Shown: in pieces, positions 25,165-37,150 of the stretch
Layout: every line of letters starts with the position of its first letter
Position numbering within the stretch: position 1 is the first letter of the stretch
Assembly (NCBI GenBank): GCA_021292105.1
Contig: CM037874.1
Location: 39,534,404-39,598,403 of the forward strand
Direction of reading: 5' to 3'
Length of the DNA stretch: 64,000 nt
Source of the DNA: Anadara kagoshimensis
Lineage: Eukaryota > Mollusca > Bivalvia > Arcoida > Arcidae
Made by a program: the position numbers and the translations under genes
The notes under the pieces: model-generated
What the model was told of the DNA's origin: nothing
Databases searched by the model: none
The model's input: the letters and a program-made list of their open reading frames with translations, nothing else

Positions 25165-25268
25165 TATCAAATCCAAAACGCTCATATCAATACATGTCCA
25201 AACAACAATCCCAAAGCAAATTAGGTTAAACACGCTAATTTCACCAGGGAAGTGAGGTAGTTAAACTG
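25165..25268 (-). mobile_element. Degenerate 3' tail of the reverse transcriptase family
   Basis: On the minus strand it matches the non-coding tail seen at 31740-31860 and 52090-52260: a CACTTCCCTGGTG-like word, a GTTTAACCTAATTTG-like word, and the TTTGCTT region. Only about 100 bp remains. Confidence 0.5.
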
Positions 25269-25274
25269 TTATTG

Positions 25275-26020
25275 AAAACCTCAAGGCTTTCCAACATTCA
25301 CTAGTTGATTAACTGTATATAATATGAAATGGCGATTTGGGGTTGTCAACATGCGATGTATACTAAGTTAAAACCTCAAGGTTTTCCAACAAACTGTGTA
25401 TAATATGAAATGGCGATTTGGGGTTGTCAACATGCGATGTATACTAAGTTAAAACCTCAAGGTTTTCCAACATTTACTAGTTGATTAACTGTATATAATA
25501 TGAAATGGCGATTTGGGGTTGTCAACATGCGATGTATACTAAGTTAAAACCTCAAGGTTTTCCAACATTTACTAGTTGATTAACTGTATATAATATGAAA
25601 TGGCGATTTGGGGTTGTCAACATGCGATGTATACTAAGTTAAAAACCTCAAGGTTTTCCAACATTTACTAGTTGATTAACTGTATATAATATGAAATGGC
25701 GATTTGGGTTGTCAACATGCGATGTATACTAAGTTAAAGCTCAAGGTTTTCCAACATTTACTAGTTGATTAACTGTATATATATGAAATGGCGATTTGGG
25801 GTTGTCAACATGCGATGTATATACTTAAAAACCTCAAGGTTTTCCAACATTTACTAGTTGATTAACTGTATATAATATGAAATGGCGATTTGGGGTTGTC
25901 AACATGCGATGTATACTAAGTTAAAACCTCAAGGTTTCCAACATTTACTAGTTGATTAACTGTATATAATATGAAATGGCGATTGGGGTTGTCAACATGC
26001 GATGTATACTTAGTTAAAAC
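25275..26020. repeat. 95-bp minisatellite, ~8 units
   Basis: Units contain aaatggcgatttggggttgt and aacatgcgatgtatac. The second unit has an internal deletion and several others have one-base indels. Confidence 0.9.
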
Positions 26021-26780
26021 AAATATCAGCAGGTTCGGAAAACAGCAAGAAAGAAGCATGAAAACAAGCTTTAACCAGATAAAGACAGAAAGACACTGAT
26101 AATAAAACTCGCTACTGTAGACGGACATTGCTGATAATGAACTTAGTGTGCGGATACCTCTTGCAATAAACATGGACAACACTGTTAATTAACCTAACTA
26201 TTGTATACGGACACTGGATGAAAGGGAAAATGTTTCAATGTATAAAATCCACACCTCTCACATTACAAAGATTCGAAATAGCATACATAAATAAAAAATA
26301 ATATATTGTTCTTTGACAGTTAGTTAAATGCAACCAAGAAACAATAAAAGTTATGAAAGAAACTGAATATAAACCACGATGATCCAATAAACCGGGGTAA
26401 ATCTAACATAAAATGACAAAAGACTACATATAGTATGGCTTCATATTTGATATTATCTCATGAAGGGGCTTTATACAGAACATCATAAAGACAGACCGGA
26501 TATTAAAAACTTTTTTTTAATTTCATTTAGATGTCCATATCTAAAGTAGGCTACTTATTCAACATAACAATTTCAGGTAGCCTTTCTATCATTTGTATAG
26601 TATTTTTAGACCTCGTTTTTCTTGTGGATTGGAAAGTTAGAAAGGCAATGACTGACAACCTATCTGAATCATTTAATGAAATAAGGACGACTAAGACATT
26701 GCTTGTATAGCATCAGGTTATTTTACTTTTTTTATAGTTTTAGGTTTGCACTACATATACATATGTGTCGTTTGATGAAC
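26021..26780. other. Probable intron of the LHFPL-like gene; no exon seen
   Basis: This stretch lies downstream of the LHFPL-like exon on the minus strand and should be intronic if the gene continues. No further exon was recognised here or elsewhere in the window. Confidence 0.35.
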
Positions 26781-26813
26781 ATTACAGATTATATAATATG
26801 TTGTTATACAAAC

Positions 26814-27232
26814 CTGCTACAAACTGTACATATCCCGCCATGACAGTAACTGTCTTCTCTACATAACACGGGACACATGAAGAACAAACAGCCAAGAAAG
26901 CCCCACAACACAACAAAATACACCCGGCTCCATACAGAACACATGCCGCTTGCCACGCTGCTGAAGGTAAGTTTCCTAAATTAAAATATCCTCCGTAAAA
27001 CTCACAACGTTCCCATGTGTCCCGTACCGGATACTGTGTCCGGGATATACACAAACTTATCATCCCAAAGGAATTTTTGGTCATCTGTTGTAAACCAGAC
27101 CGGCTGGACAAACGCATAGGTGGTCAATGCGGACACCAATACAGATAGTAACGCCCATAATATCAGTATGGGCGAGACCATATCCCACCTGACCCCACGA
27201 TTATCGTCTGCTACCCCGTCATCAGGTTCCAT
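26814..27232 (-). CDS. LHFPL-type tetraspan membrane protein, first exon, frameshifted
   Basis: The start codon at 27232 begins MEPDDGVADD. The first membrane segment contains ILWALLSVLVSALTTYAFVQ and ends at P-V-W-F, matching the F-x-Q-P-x-W end of TM1 in the LHFPL family. The frame then shifts in the A-run near 27078. The second frame gives SFGMISLC, WERCEF, and the LPSAAWQAA motif that opens TM2 (LHFPL proteins have L-P-S-x-A-[WF]-[KQ]-A-A), then the start of TM3 ending at VQFVAG. A splice donor, CAG followed by GTTTGT, ends the exon at 26814. The family comprises four-span membrane proteins that in vertebrates act as accessory subunits of hair-cell channels and GABA-A receptors. The exon is either a recently dead gene or an intact one with a single extra A in the assembly. 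Later exons were not found. Confidence 0.75.
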
Positions 27233-27831
27233 TCAAAATACTTAGCGCCATTTGTGTATATCGAATGTTGATGTTTGTTAGGTCTTTGTAGTTGTATGTT
27301 GTATATAAACCAATCCTCACATGACTTCAAGACAATGTTTGTCCTTCACTTAAGTTGATCTTTATTCTCCATCAGAACCTATCTGAAATAGACATATATA
27401 GAGACCATCATCACATAGAGAAATAACAAACATATATGGTAGTCATGACATGGTATAATCGAGTTTGTCTGAGACGATGGCTGCTGCTGCTGCTACTGAA
27501 ATGTGCTCCGATCAGATAATGGTAACATCATATATATCAGAGTCAGCCAGACAGCCATTTATTCCTTAAAATAACTTTTTCTGAAGTAATATTTCACAAA
27601 GAATTGATAACATTGATGAAACTTAACCAATCTCAAATAAGTAATTGGAAAGCTTTACAGAAAATCTCCTACATGACTTTAAATGTAATCAATGCTTTAT
27701 ATGAGATGTTCACTCAGCCAGTCACTTAGAAATGTTCAATTAGTTGTGGTAGCTTAAAACAATAAATGTATAATAAACTGCCATTAGTATTTTTAAACTA
27801 TTTTTTACAATTTAAGAATAAAAACACGCGC
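27233..27831. promoter_or_regulatory. Upstream region of the LHFPL-like gene
   Basis: This is where the 5' UTR and promoter would lie. A short (CTG)n run occurs near 27480. No TATA box or initiator can be named with confidence. Confidence 0.25.
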
Positions 27832-27834
27832 GCG

Positions 27835-27885
<51 letters not shown>
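27832..27885. repeat. (GT)n microsatellite
   Basis: About 25 GT dinucleotides, preceded by a short CG run. Confidence 0.95.
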
Positions 27886-27888
<3 letters not shown>

Positions 27889-27944
27889 GTGTCCTTTGTT
27901 ACAATATCATAACTAAGGACCCCGGGAACGATATAGCGTTCTAA

Positions 27945-30035
27945 AGGTTATGTAAGCAATTCGAGAACACTACATAGCAATTCTAAAACAATACACAGCA
28001 ATTTGAAAATACTACACAGCAATTCGAGAACACTACACAGTATTTTGAGAACACTACAAAGCAATTGAAAACACTAAAAAGCAATTCTATCACACTATGC
28101 AGCACTCCAAGAACACTACAAACACTCCGAGAATTCTGAACAACACTTCGATAACATTTTACAACATCCCGAGAACACTATACACAACTCCGAGAACACT
28201 ACAAACACTCCGAGAAATCTAAACAACACTTTGATAACATTTTACAACATCCTAAGAACTATACATAACTTCAAGAACACTACAAACACTCCAAGAAATC
28301 TAAACAACACTTCGATAACATTTTACAACATCCCGAGAACACTATACATAACTCCGAGAACACTACAAACACTCCAAGAAATCTAAACAACACTTCGATA
28401 ACATTTTACAACATCCCGAGAACACTATACATAGCTCCAAGAACACTACACAACACTCCAAGAAATCTAAACAACACTTCGATAACATTTTACAACATCC
28501 CGAGAACACTATACATAACTTCAAGAACACTACACAACACTCCGAGAAATCTAAACAACACTTCGATAACATTTTACAACATCCCGAGAACACTATACAT
28601 AACTTCAAGAACACTACACAACACTCCAAGAAATCTAAACAACACTTCGATAACATTTTACAACATCCCGAGAACACTATACATAACTTCAAGAACACTA
28701 CACAACACTCCGAGAAATCTAAACAACACTTCGATAACATTTTACAACATCCCGAGAACACTATACATAACTTCAAGAACACTACACAACACTCCAAGAA
28801 ATCTAAACAACACTTCGATAACATTTTACAACATCCCGAGAACACTATACATAACTTCAAGAACACTACACAACACTCCGAGAAATCTAAACAACACTTC
28901 GATAACATTTTACAACATCCCGAGAACACTATACATAACTTCAAGAACACTACACAACACTCCAAGAAATCTAAACAACACTTCGATAACATTTTACAAC
29001 ATCCCGAGAACACTATACATAACTTCAAGAACACTACACAACACTCCGGTAAAAAACAACAATTCGATAACATTTTACAACATCCTAAGAACTATACATA
29101 ACTTCAAGAACACTACACAACACTCCGAGAAATCTAAACAACACTTCGATAACATTTTACAACACCCCGAGAACACTATACATAACTCCGAGAACACTAC
29201 AAACAATCCAAGAAATCTAAACAACACTTCGATAACATTTTACAACATCCCGAGAACACTATACATAGCTCCAAGAACACTACACAACACTCCGAGAAAT
29301 CTGAACAACACTTCGATAACATTTTACAACACCCCGAGAACACTATACATAACTCCGAGAACACTACAAACAATCCAAGAAATCTAAACAACACTTCGAT
29401 AACATTTTACAACATCCCGAGAACACTATACATAGCTCCAAGAACACTACAAACACTCCGAGAAATCTGAACAACACTTCGATAACATTTTACAACATCC
29501 CGAGAACACTATACATAACTTCAAGAACACTACACAACACTCCGGTAAAAAACAACAATTCGATAACATTTTACAACATCCTAAGAACTATACATAACTT
29601 CAAGAACACTACACAACACTCCGAGAAATCTAAACAACACTTCGATAACATTTTACAACACCCCGAGAACACTATACATAACTCCGAGAACACTACAAAC
29701 AATCCAAGAAATCTAAACAACACTTCGATAACATTTTACAACATCCCGAGAACACTATACATAGCTCCAAGAACACTACACAACACTCCGAGAAATCTGA
29801 ACAACACTTCGATAACATTTTACAACACCCCGAGAACACTATACATAACTCCGAGAACACTACAAACACTCCGAGAAATCTGAACAACACTTCGATAACA
29901 TTTTACAACACCCCGAGAACACTATACATAACTCCGAGAACACTACAAACACTCCAAGAAATCTAAACAACAATTCGATAACATTTTACAACATCCCGAG
30001 AACACTATACATAACTTCGATAACATTACACAACA
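27945..30035. repeat. 84-bp minisatellite with alternating two-unit pattern, ~24 units
   Basis: Units contain aacacttcgataacatttta and the word GAGAACACTA. Between about 28440 and 29040 units alternate between ACTCCAAG and ACTCCGAG, giving a 168-bp higher-order unit. The left edge (27945-28110) is made of shorter units of about 22-25 bp built on TTCGAGAACACTACA. Because 84 is divisible by 3, the minus strand is open for 236 codons at 28363-29073 with a Cys-rich 28-residue repeat. The same happens at 29197-29394 and 29693-29890. I regard these frames as by-products. Confidence 0.9.
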
Positions 30036-30246
30036 ATCTGATCGACTTTAATATAGAAATACAAAGGACACATATTTGTAATTGTCTAATATGATGACGC
30101 CCAGTGATTCTTTTTTAAAACATTATCGACGTGATTTACCATTCATGTAATGTGATGCTCTTTTATTTTATTTACACATTATATGCTTGCCCCGAGGATA
30201 TCACAAACTCAGTAGGCAATTCTTTCGTATTATTGTCAGAAATATA

Positions 30247-30490
30247 CTATAATTGTCTAAATTTCCTGCAAGTTAAAATTTGAAATTTCTCAAAAACTAA
30301 GGTATACTCCCTCATGCAAAGTATTTCCCTAGCTTAATTTGGTAAAATATATTTTGGTCCTTTGGGTAGCTTTACAACATCTTCAAAATAATTTTGGTTT
30401 CATAATTTTGGTCCAAGCACTACTGATGAGGAATTGTATTCCGAAACGGCCGTCTCGTGCTGTAAAATTAACACTGGTATAATATGTAAT
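30247..30490 (+). mobile_element. Hammerhead-ribozyme repeat element, copy 2
   Basis: Inverted relative to the copy at 3275-3530 and similar end to end, starting CTATAATTGTCTAAAT and ending GGTATAATATGTAA. It lies about 525 bp upstream of a reverse transcriptase fragment on the same strand, a position that could reflect the 5' pseudo-LTR of a Penelope-like element. However, the isolated copy at 3275 shows the unit also occurs alone. Confidence 0.75.
30416..30461 (+). ncRNA. Type I hammerhead ribozyme, copy 2
   Basis: Order: stem I strand AGCACTA, CTGATGA (30423-30429), stem II GGAAT-TGT-ATTCC, GAAA (30443-30446), short stem III, cleavage triplet GTC (30452-30454), stem I strand TCGTGCT. The catalytic core is identical to copy 1. 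In stem I the second pair is a C-U mismatch, while the third pair is C-G where copy 1 has U-G. Cleavage activity is expected but perhaps weaker than copy 1. Confidence 0.85.
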
Positions 30491-31014
30491 TATGAAGTAA
30501 ACCAGTGTATTTATTTAACACATTAAATCATTTACACATCGTGTAACAGAAAATAATTCGTGATTTTGCAAACATCCAGAAGAACAATATTAAAATATTT
30601 ATAAAATCATTCGATGTTTTAACTCCTATTAAACGGCGTAGAGCCCTTAACTGTTGAATATAAATATGTTCTTTACGTCACAATTAAAACAAAGAAAATT
30701 AACTGATAAAAAACAACCAAAGATAACAAAAATGACGAACACATAGCAGTAGCATGATATAAAACTATCAACTTTGGACAAGCATCCAGTGCTGATGTTA
30801 TATAAATAGTAGAGGGACCTCAACCACCACACTTATTGTACAAATTATCATAATGTTTACAAGGCTACCAAAAATATACGTACAAAGCTATTAATTATAA
30901 AGCGTACTCTGTTTTGTTTGGATGACTGTCCCCAGAATTATATCCTGCAGATCGGTCACTTAAAAGGAATTTTGATAATTTTGTCAAGCATCATGCGGAT
31001 TCAAAATAAAAATA
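30491..31014. other. Spacer between ribozyme element and RT fragment
   Basis: No clear coding sequence. If the flanking pieces belong to one retroelement, this would be a remnant of its 5' part, but the translation shows no recognisable domain. Confidence 0.35.
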
Positions 31015-31186
31015 TAAGACAACATATTTGTTGAGTTTGGTTATATAATTTTCAAGCAAACAATAGGCATATCAATGGGTACAAACTGCACCATTGCTTG
31101 CTGATTTGTTTCATTATTCGTATGAAGCATACTTTATGCAGAACCTTGTTAAATCAGAGAAATCAGAGATTTGTTAAATCATTCAA

Positions 31187-31223
<37 letters not shown>

Positions 31224-31860
31224 GCGTTCTGTCTCTTAACAATACTAACTTTGGAGACTATGTGAATGCAATCTTTCCTTGTGAGCTTAAAATAAAAGTT
31301 ACGACTGATTCCCTAAGTTCTGCTTCATATTCAGACTTATACCTGGATTATGACGCCAACGAGAGGCTTCATTTTAAATTGTACGACAAATGTGATGACT
31401 TCAATTTTTCTATTACCAACATTCCTTTGCTATGCAGCAATATATCTGCTTCTCCTGTTTATGGCGTATTTATCTGTCAATTAATACTCTACGGTAGAGC
31501 TTGCTCCCACTATGGGAAATCCATACAACGAAGCAAGCTGCTTACAAATAAATTGTTGACTCAGGGATATTGCAAGCCTGGGGTATTAGGGCCCTCAAAA
31601 AGTTTTATGGCCGTCATCACAGTATTGTTGATAAGTTTGATGTCCCTGTGTTCAGAATTGCCCTGGATATATTTGACGTCCCATAGTTCTTTTCACTCAA
31701 TTTTGATTACACAGGTGGTGGCAGTAGCTAGCTAAACAGAAGGTGCTTACCTTTTATCATTTCCCTGGTGGAAGTTCACGTGTTTAACCTAATTTGTCAG
31801 GTTTAAAGTTAATACTTTGCTTCTGAAATGTGATTCGGACATGGATTAGTATGTTTGTTT
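31015..31860 (+). mobile_element. Decayed Penelope-type reverse transcriptase fragment, copy 2
   Basis: Translation begins NIFVEFGYIIFKQTIGISMG followed by TNC, then (after a frameshift) PLLADLFHYSYEAYFMQ, the GIPMGTNCAPL-type RT signature. A (CA)n run at 31188-31221 sits exactly where the Y-I-D-D catalytic motif should be. A 157-codon frame at 31262-31735 continues with the RT region containing KLYDKCDDFNFSITNIPLLC and PVYGVFICQLI. Near 31590 a frameshift moves the ending KKFYGRHHSIVDKFDV to another frame. A stop and a non-coding tail follow. The element is dead, and the class assignment to Penelope-like elements is inferred. Confidence 0.75.
31188..31221. repeat. (CA)n microsatellite within the RT fragment
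   Basis: About 16 CA dinucleotides replacing the catalytic block of the reverse transcriptase remnant. Confidence 0.9.
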
Positions 31861-32270
31861 TTGAAAACTATACAGAGATGTACAGAAAAAAAACAACAGG
31901 ACAGTTATAAGTGTTTTCTATTTCGTTAACAATATTGTTTAATTTATGTCAAAAGTAAAAAAGATGTCTATAATATCAAAAGTGTAAAAGAAAATATAAG
32001 TCCTTCATTTTTATACCCCTGTTAGATAAGATGCAGGTTTATAGTTTTATGGACATGCATTATGGTCCTTGTCTGACAAATCATTTTCAGTAACCTTTTT
32101 CTGCAATATTTATATACATAATGTAGTTAATCCATAAAAAATGCTATAAAATTCTATAAAACTTAGTTTTAGATTATTCTCATATTAAGAACTACATTTT
32201 TTTATTTATTTTAACATGGTATATTATTGGACATCCCCCAATTAGTAACATATTGGATTTTTTTCTAAAA
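31861..32270. other. AT-rich spacer, no gene seen
   Basis: Nothing recognised. Confidence 0.4.
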
Positions 32271-32765
32271 TAGTAACATAATGATATTGCATTTTCAAAA
32301 ATAGTAACATAATGATATTGCATTTTCCAAAATTGAATGTTGTTGGAATTTTTTTTCCAAAATTGAATGTTGTTGGAATTTTTTTCCAAAACTGAATGGT
32401 ATTGGAATTTTTCCCAAAATTGAATGTTGTTGGATTTTTTTTCCAAAACTGAATGTTATTGGAATTTTTTCCAAAACTGAATGTTTTTGGATTTTTTTTT
32501 CAAAATTGAATGTTATTGGATTTTTTTTCCAAAACTGAATGTCATTGGAATTTTTTTCCAAAATTGAATTTTATTGGAATTTTTTGCAAAATTACATGTT
32601 ATTGGATTTTTTTCGGATTTATGATTTTTTTTTTTTTTTTTTGAAAAAGTAGTAACTTTTTGGAATTTTTCCCAAGAAAATTTTTTTGGAATTTTTTTCC
32701 CAAAATGGATTATTTTTGGAATTTTTTTTCCAACTGGAATATTTTTTTTTTTTTTTTTTTTTGAA
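32271..32765. repeat. T-rich ~30-bp minisatellite
   Basis: Degenerate units containing ccaaaattgaatgttgttgg alternating with T runs of variable length. Two minus-strand frames here (32192-32446 and 32295-32561) are by-products of the repeat. Confidence 0.85.
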
Positions 32766-33578
32766 TTTTTTTTTATTTAAGAAGGTACTTTAATGTTACA
32801 TTAGAATTTTCTCCATCAGAAGTCTCCTTAGGGTGGCGCAACTATGGAAAATATTCATTCCATAGTTGTCCGAACGCATGTTAGTTAATACTTGCTTTTA
32901 TTTCTTAAAATAGTATATTTGATTTCACCATCAAACTTTTAAGAAATTGCATTCATATTGCTGTACATGCCCTGCAAACTGAATAATGACGGTACTCATG
33001 GTAAGATTTGTTTCTTACAGGAACGCATTATAAAAGTCATTTCTAAACAGTTCGTGATCAATGATATAGTTTTAATTTCGCGAATTTTTTAATATTATTT
33101 TTTTATCTTTGATACATTGATCAGTAGTTGATAGATTGGACACTTTCTGTTTACTCTGTTCTTATGTACGTTTTATTAGGCTATATATCATTGTTTGTTC
33201 TGAAGGGAGTAGCTATATCTTATCACTTCGCGATTTATGTGATTTGCTCCAGCTTGCTTTAACACTTCATACATTGATGAACGATTTGATAACAAACATC
33301 AATCCTTATATATACAATCATGTAAGTGTTCCTTTGGCGAATGATGTTTTTAAAAAATAATATATTGATCAACAGACGTCAAATTAGAAATATCAACTGG
33401 TACTATTTGTGAAGCCTGCGCATTGTTACGTTTCATATGGCATGGACACTTTAACAATTCATCGAAAAATAACGGCAGTCATAGAAAAAAGGTCCATAAA
33501 AACAATTACAACCTTAATTTAACCAAATGTATATTTCAGTATATTTTCAAAGTAAACTCATTTGATGTGACATACACT
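32766..33578. other. No gene seen; small hairpin
   Basis: AACTATGGAA at about 32840 is followed 8 bp later by TTCCATAGTT, a 10-bp perfect hairpin. Frames at 33136-33360 and 33423-33614 match no known protein. Confidence 0.4.
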
Positions 33579-34467
33579 GTTATAGGTTTCACATACCTAG
33601 TATTGACGTGTTAAGACTATGTTTGTTATAGGTTTCACATACCCAGTATTGACGTGTTAAGACTTTGTTTGTTATAGGTTTCACATACCGAGTATTGACG
33701 TGTTAAGACTTTGTTTGTTATAGGTTTCACATACCTAGTATTGACGTGTTAAGACTTTGTTTGTTATAGGTTTCACATACCCAGTATTGACGTGTTAAGA
33801 CTTTGTTTGTTATAGGTTTCACATACCCAATTTTGACGTGTTAAGACTTTGTTTGTTATAAGTTTCACATACCCAATTTTGACGTGTTAAGACTTTGTTT
33901 GTTATAGGTTTCACATACCCAGTATTGACGTGTTAAGACTTTGTTTGTTATAGGTTTCACATACCCAGTATTGACGTGTTAAGACTTTGTTTGTTATAGG
34001 TTTCACATACCCAATTTTGACGTGTTAAGACTTTGTTTGTTATAGGTTTCACATACCCAATTTTGACGTGTTAAGACTTTGTTATAGGTTTCACATACCC
34101 AGTATTGACGTGTTAAGACTTTGTTTGTTATAGGTTTCACATACCCAGTATTGACTTGTTAAGACTTTGTTTGTTATAGGTTACACATACCCAGTATTGA
34201 CTTGTTAAGACTTTGTTTGTTATAGGTTTTACATACCCAGTATTGACGTGTTAAGACTTTGTTTGTTATAGGTTTCACATACCCAGTATTGACGTGTTAA
34301 GACTTTGTTTGTTATAGGTTTCACATACCCAATTTTGACGTGTTAAGACTTTGTTTGTTATAGGTTTCACATACCCAGTATTGACGTGTTAAGACTTTGT
34401 TTGTTATAGGTTTCACATACCCAGTATTGACTTGTTAAGACTTTGTTTGTTATAGGTTTCACATACC
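33579..34467. repeat. 46-bp minisatellite, ~19 units
   Basis: Units contain gttataggtttcacataccc and GTGTTAAGACTTTGTTT, with alternation between CAGTATTGACG and CAATTTTGACG variants. One unit lacks a TTTGTTTG segment. Confidence 0.95.
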
Positions 34468-35020
34468 ATACATCCAAATAACTAACGTCTAGCCAAAGTA
34501 AATGTATGGACAGCTATTAAAAAGACTAGGCCCTTTCAGTATTATTACACATCTGTGACCTTGACCTTTTTTCCCATGACTTAAATTTTTCTATCAAAAC
34601 AATTGTTAGGCCCATACATACAATATTCTTATATCTATAAACACAAATAGAAAAGGTTGATAGTTTTCCAGATAATTAACAATTTCGGTATTTGTTTGCA
34701 CCTGCGGCCTTGTCCTTTCAACCCATGACCTTCAGCTATATATATCAAAATGATAGGCCAATACCTACATTATTGTAATTTATATGCCTGTACGAAAATT
34801 TCATAATTTTCCAGATATATTGACAAATATGGTAAATTTAGCAATTTCTCCATAAAGAACCTTGTCATTTCCCCATTGTGAGCCCCACAGCTAACATTTG
34901 TGCAAATCTCAAACTAGGTATTCTGCGCATGCTACACATGAAATATCTAAGCTATATCTCTTGTATCAACAAAGGAGAAGATTTCTAATGAGGTTTAGTA
35001 TTTCCCCCTTATGGGGACCT
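34468..35020. repeat. Degenerate direct repeat with GACCTTGACC words
   Basis: Two diverged copies of a roughly 150-bp unit (about 34540-34690 and 34690-34840), each with a CTGTGACCTTGACC-like word, CCCATGAC and ATAGGCCAATAC-like words. No gene seen. Confidence 0.5.
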
Positions 35021-37150
35021 AAGGGGACATGTTTACCGTTCACATTACAGTGATATGTGTACCGTTCACATAACAGTGATATTTTTACCGTTCACCTTAC
35101 AGTGATATGTTTACCGTTCACCTTACAGTGATATGTTTACCGTTCACCTTACAGTGATATGTTTACCGTTCACATAACAGTGATATGTTTACCGTTCACC
35201 TTACAGTGATATGTTTACCCTTCACCTAACAGTGATATGTTTACCCTTCACCTTACAGTGATATGTTTACCGTTCACCTTACAGTGATATGTTTACCGTT
35301 CACCTTACAGTGATATGTTTACCTTTCACATAACAGTGATATGTTTACCCTTCACTTACAGTGATATGTTTACCGTTCACCTTACAGTGATATGTTTACC
35401 GTTCACCTTACAGTGATATGTTTACCTTTCAGATAACAGTGATACGTTTACCCTTCATCTAACAGTGATATGTTTAGCTTTCACATAACAGTGATATGTT
35501 TACCGTTCACCTCACAGTGATATGTTTACCGTTCACCTTACAGTGATATGTTTACCATTCACATAACAGTGATATGTTTACCGTTCACCTTACAGTGATA
35601 TGTTTACCCTTCACCTAACAGTGATATGTTTACCGTTCACCTTACATTGATATGTTTACCGTTCACATAACAGTGATATGTTTACCGTTCACATAACAGT
35701 GATATGTTTACCCTTCACCTAACAGTGATATGTTTACCGTTCACATAACAGTGATATGTTTACCGTTCACATAACAGTGATATGTTTACTGTTCACCTTA
35801 CAGTGATATGTTTACCGTTCACATAACAGTGGTATGTTTACCGTTCACATAACAATGATATGTGTACCCTTCACCTAACAGTGATATGTTTACCATTCAC
35901 ATAACAGTGATATGTTTACCGTTCACATAACAGTGATATGTTTACTGTTCACCTTACAGTGATATGTTTACCGTTCACATAACAGTGATATGTTTACCCT
36001 TCACCTTACAGTGATATGTTTACCGTTCACCTAACAGTGATATATTTACCGTTCACCTTGCAGTGATATGTTTACCCTTCACCTTACAGCGATACGTTTA
36101 CCGTTCATCTTACAGTGATATGTTTACTGTTCACCTTACAGTGATATGTTTACCCTTCACCTTACAGCGATACGTTTACCGTTCATCTTACAGTGATATG
36201 TTTACCGTTCATCTTACAGTGATATGTTTACCGTTCACATTACAGTGATATGTTTACCGTTCACCTTACAGTGATAACAGTGATATGTTTACCCTTCACC
36301 TTACAGCGATATGTTTACCGTTCACATTACAGTGATATGTTTACCGTTCACCTTACAGTGATATTTTTACCGTTCACATAACAGTGATATGTTTACCGTT
36401 CACATAACAGTGATATTTTTACCTTTCACATAACAGTGATATGTTTACCGTTCACCTTACAGTGATATGTTTACCGTTCACATAACAGTGATTTGTTTAC
36501 CGTTCACATAACAGTGATATGTTTACCGTTCACCTTACATTGATATGTTTACCGTTCACCTTACAGTGATATGTTTACCGTTCACATAACAGTGATATGT
36601 TTACCGTTCAAATAACAGTGATATGTTTACCCTTCACCTTACAGTGATATGTTTACCGTTTACCTTACAGTGATATGTTTACCGTTCACATAACAGTGAT
36701 ATGTTTACCGTTCACATAACAGTGATATGTTTACCCTTCACCTAACAGTGATATGTTTACCGTTCACCTTACAGTGATATGTTTACCCTTCACCTTACAG
36801 TGATATGTTTACCCTTCACCTTACAGTGATATGTTTACCCTTCACCTTACAGTGATATGTTTACCGTTCACATAACAGTGATATGTTTACCGTTCACCTT
36901 ACAGTGATATGTTTACCCTTCACCTTACAGTAATATGTTTACCGTTCACATTACAGTGATATGTTTACCGTTCACCTTACAGCGATATGTTTACCCTTCA
37001 CCTTACAGCGATATGTTTACCGTTCACATAACAGTGATATGTTTACCTTTCACCTAACAGTGATATGTTTTCCCTTCACCTTACAGCGATGTGTTTACCC
37101 TTCACCTTACAGCAATATGTTTACCGTTCACCTAACAGTGATATGTTAAC
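35021..37150. repeat. 26-bp minisatellite, ~81 units
   Basis: Units read GTGATATGTTTACCGTTCAC followed by CTTACA or ATAACA. Indels are rare and most variation is C/G in TACCGTTC versus TACCCTTC and in the last six bases. Each unit contains TGTTTAC, the complement of the forkhead-box core GTAAACA. Short frames at 36063-36248 and 36961-37149 are by-products. Confidence 0.95.

Noticed and set aside
28363..29073. 236-codon Cys-rich repeat frame on the minus strand
   Set aside because: It exists only because the 84-bp unit is divisible by three. It breaks wherever the array has an indel and has no non-repeat domain.
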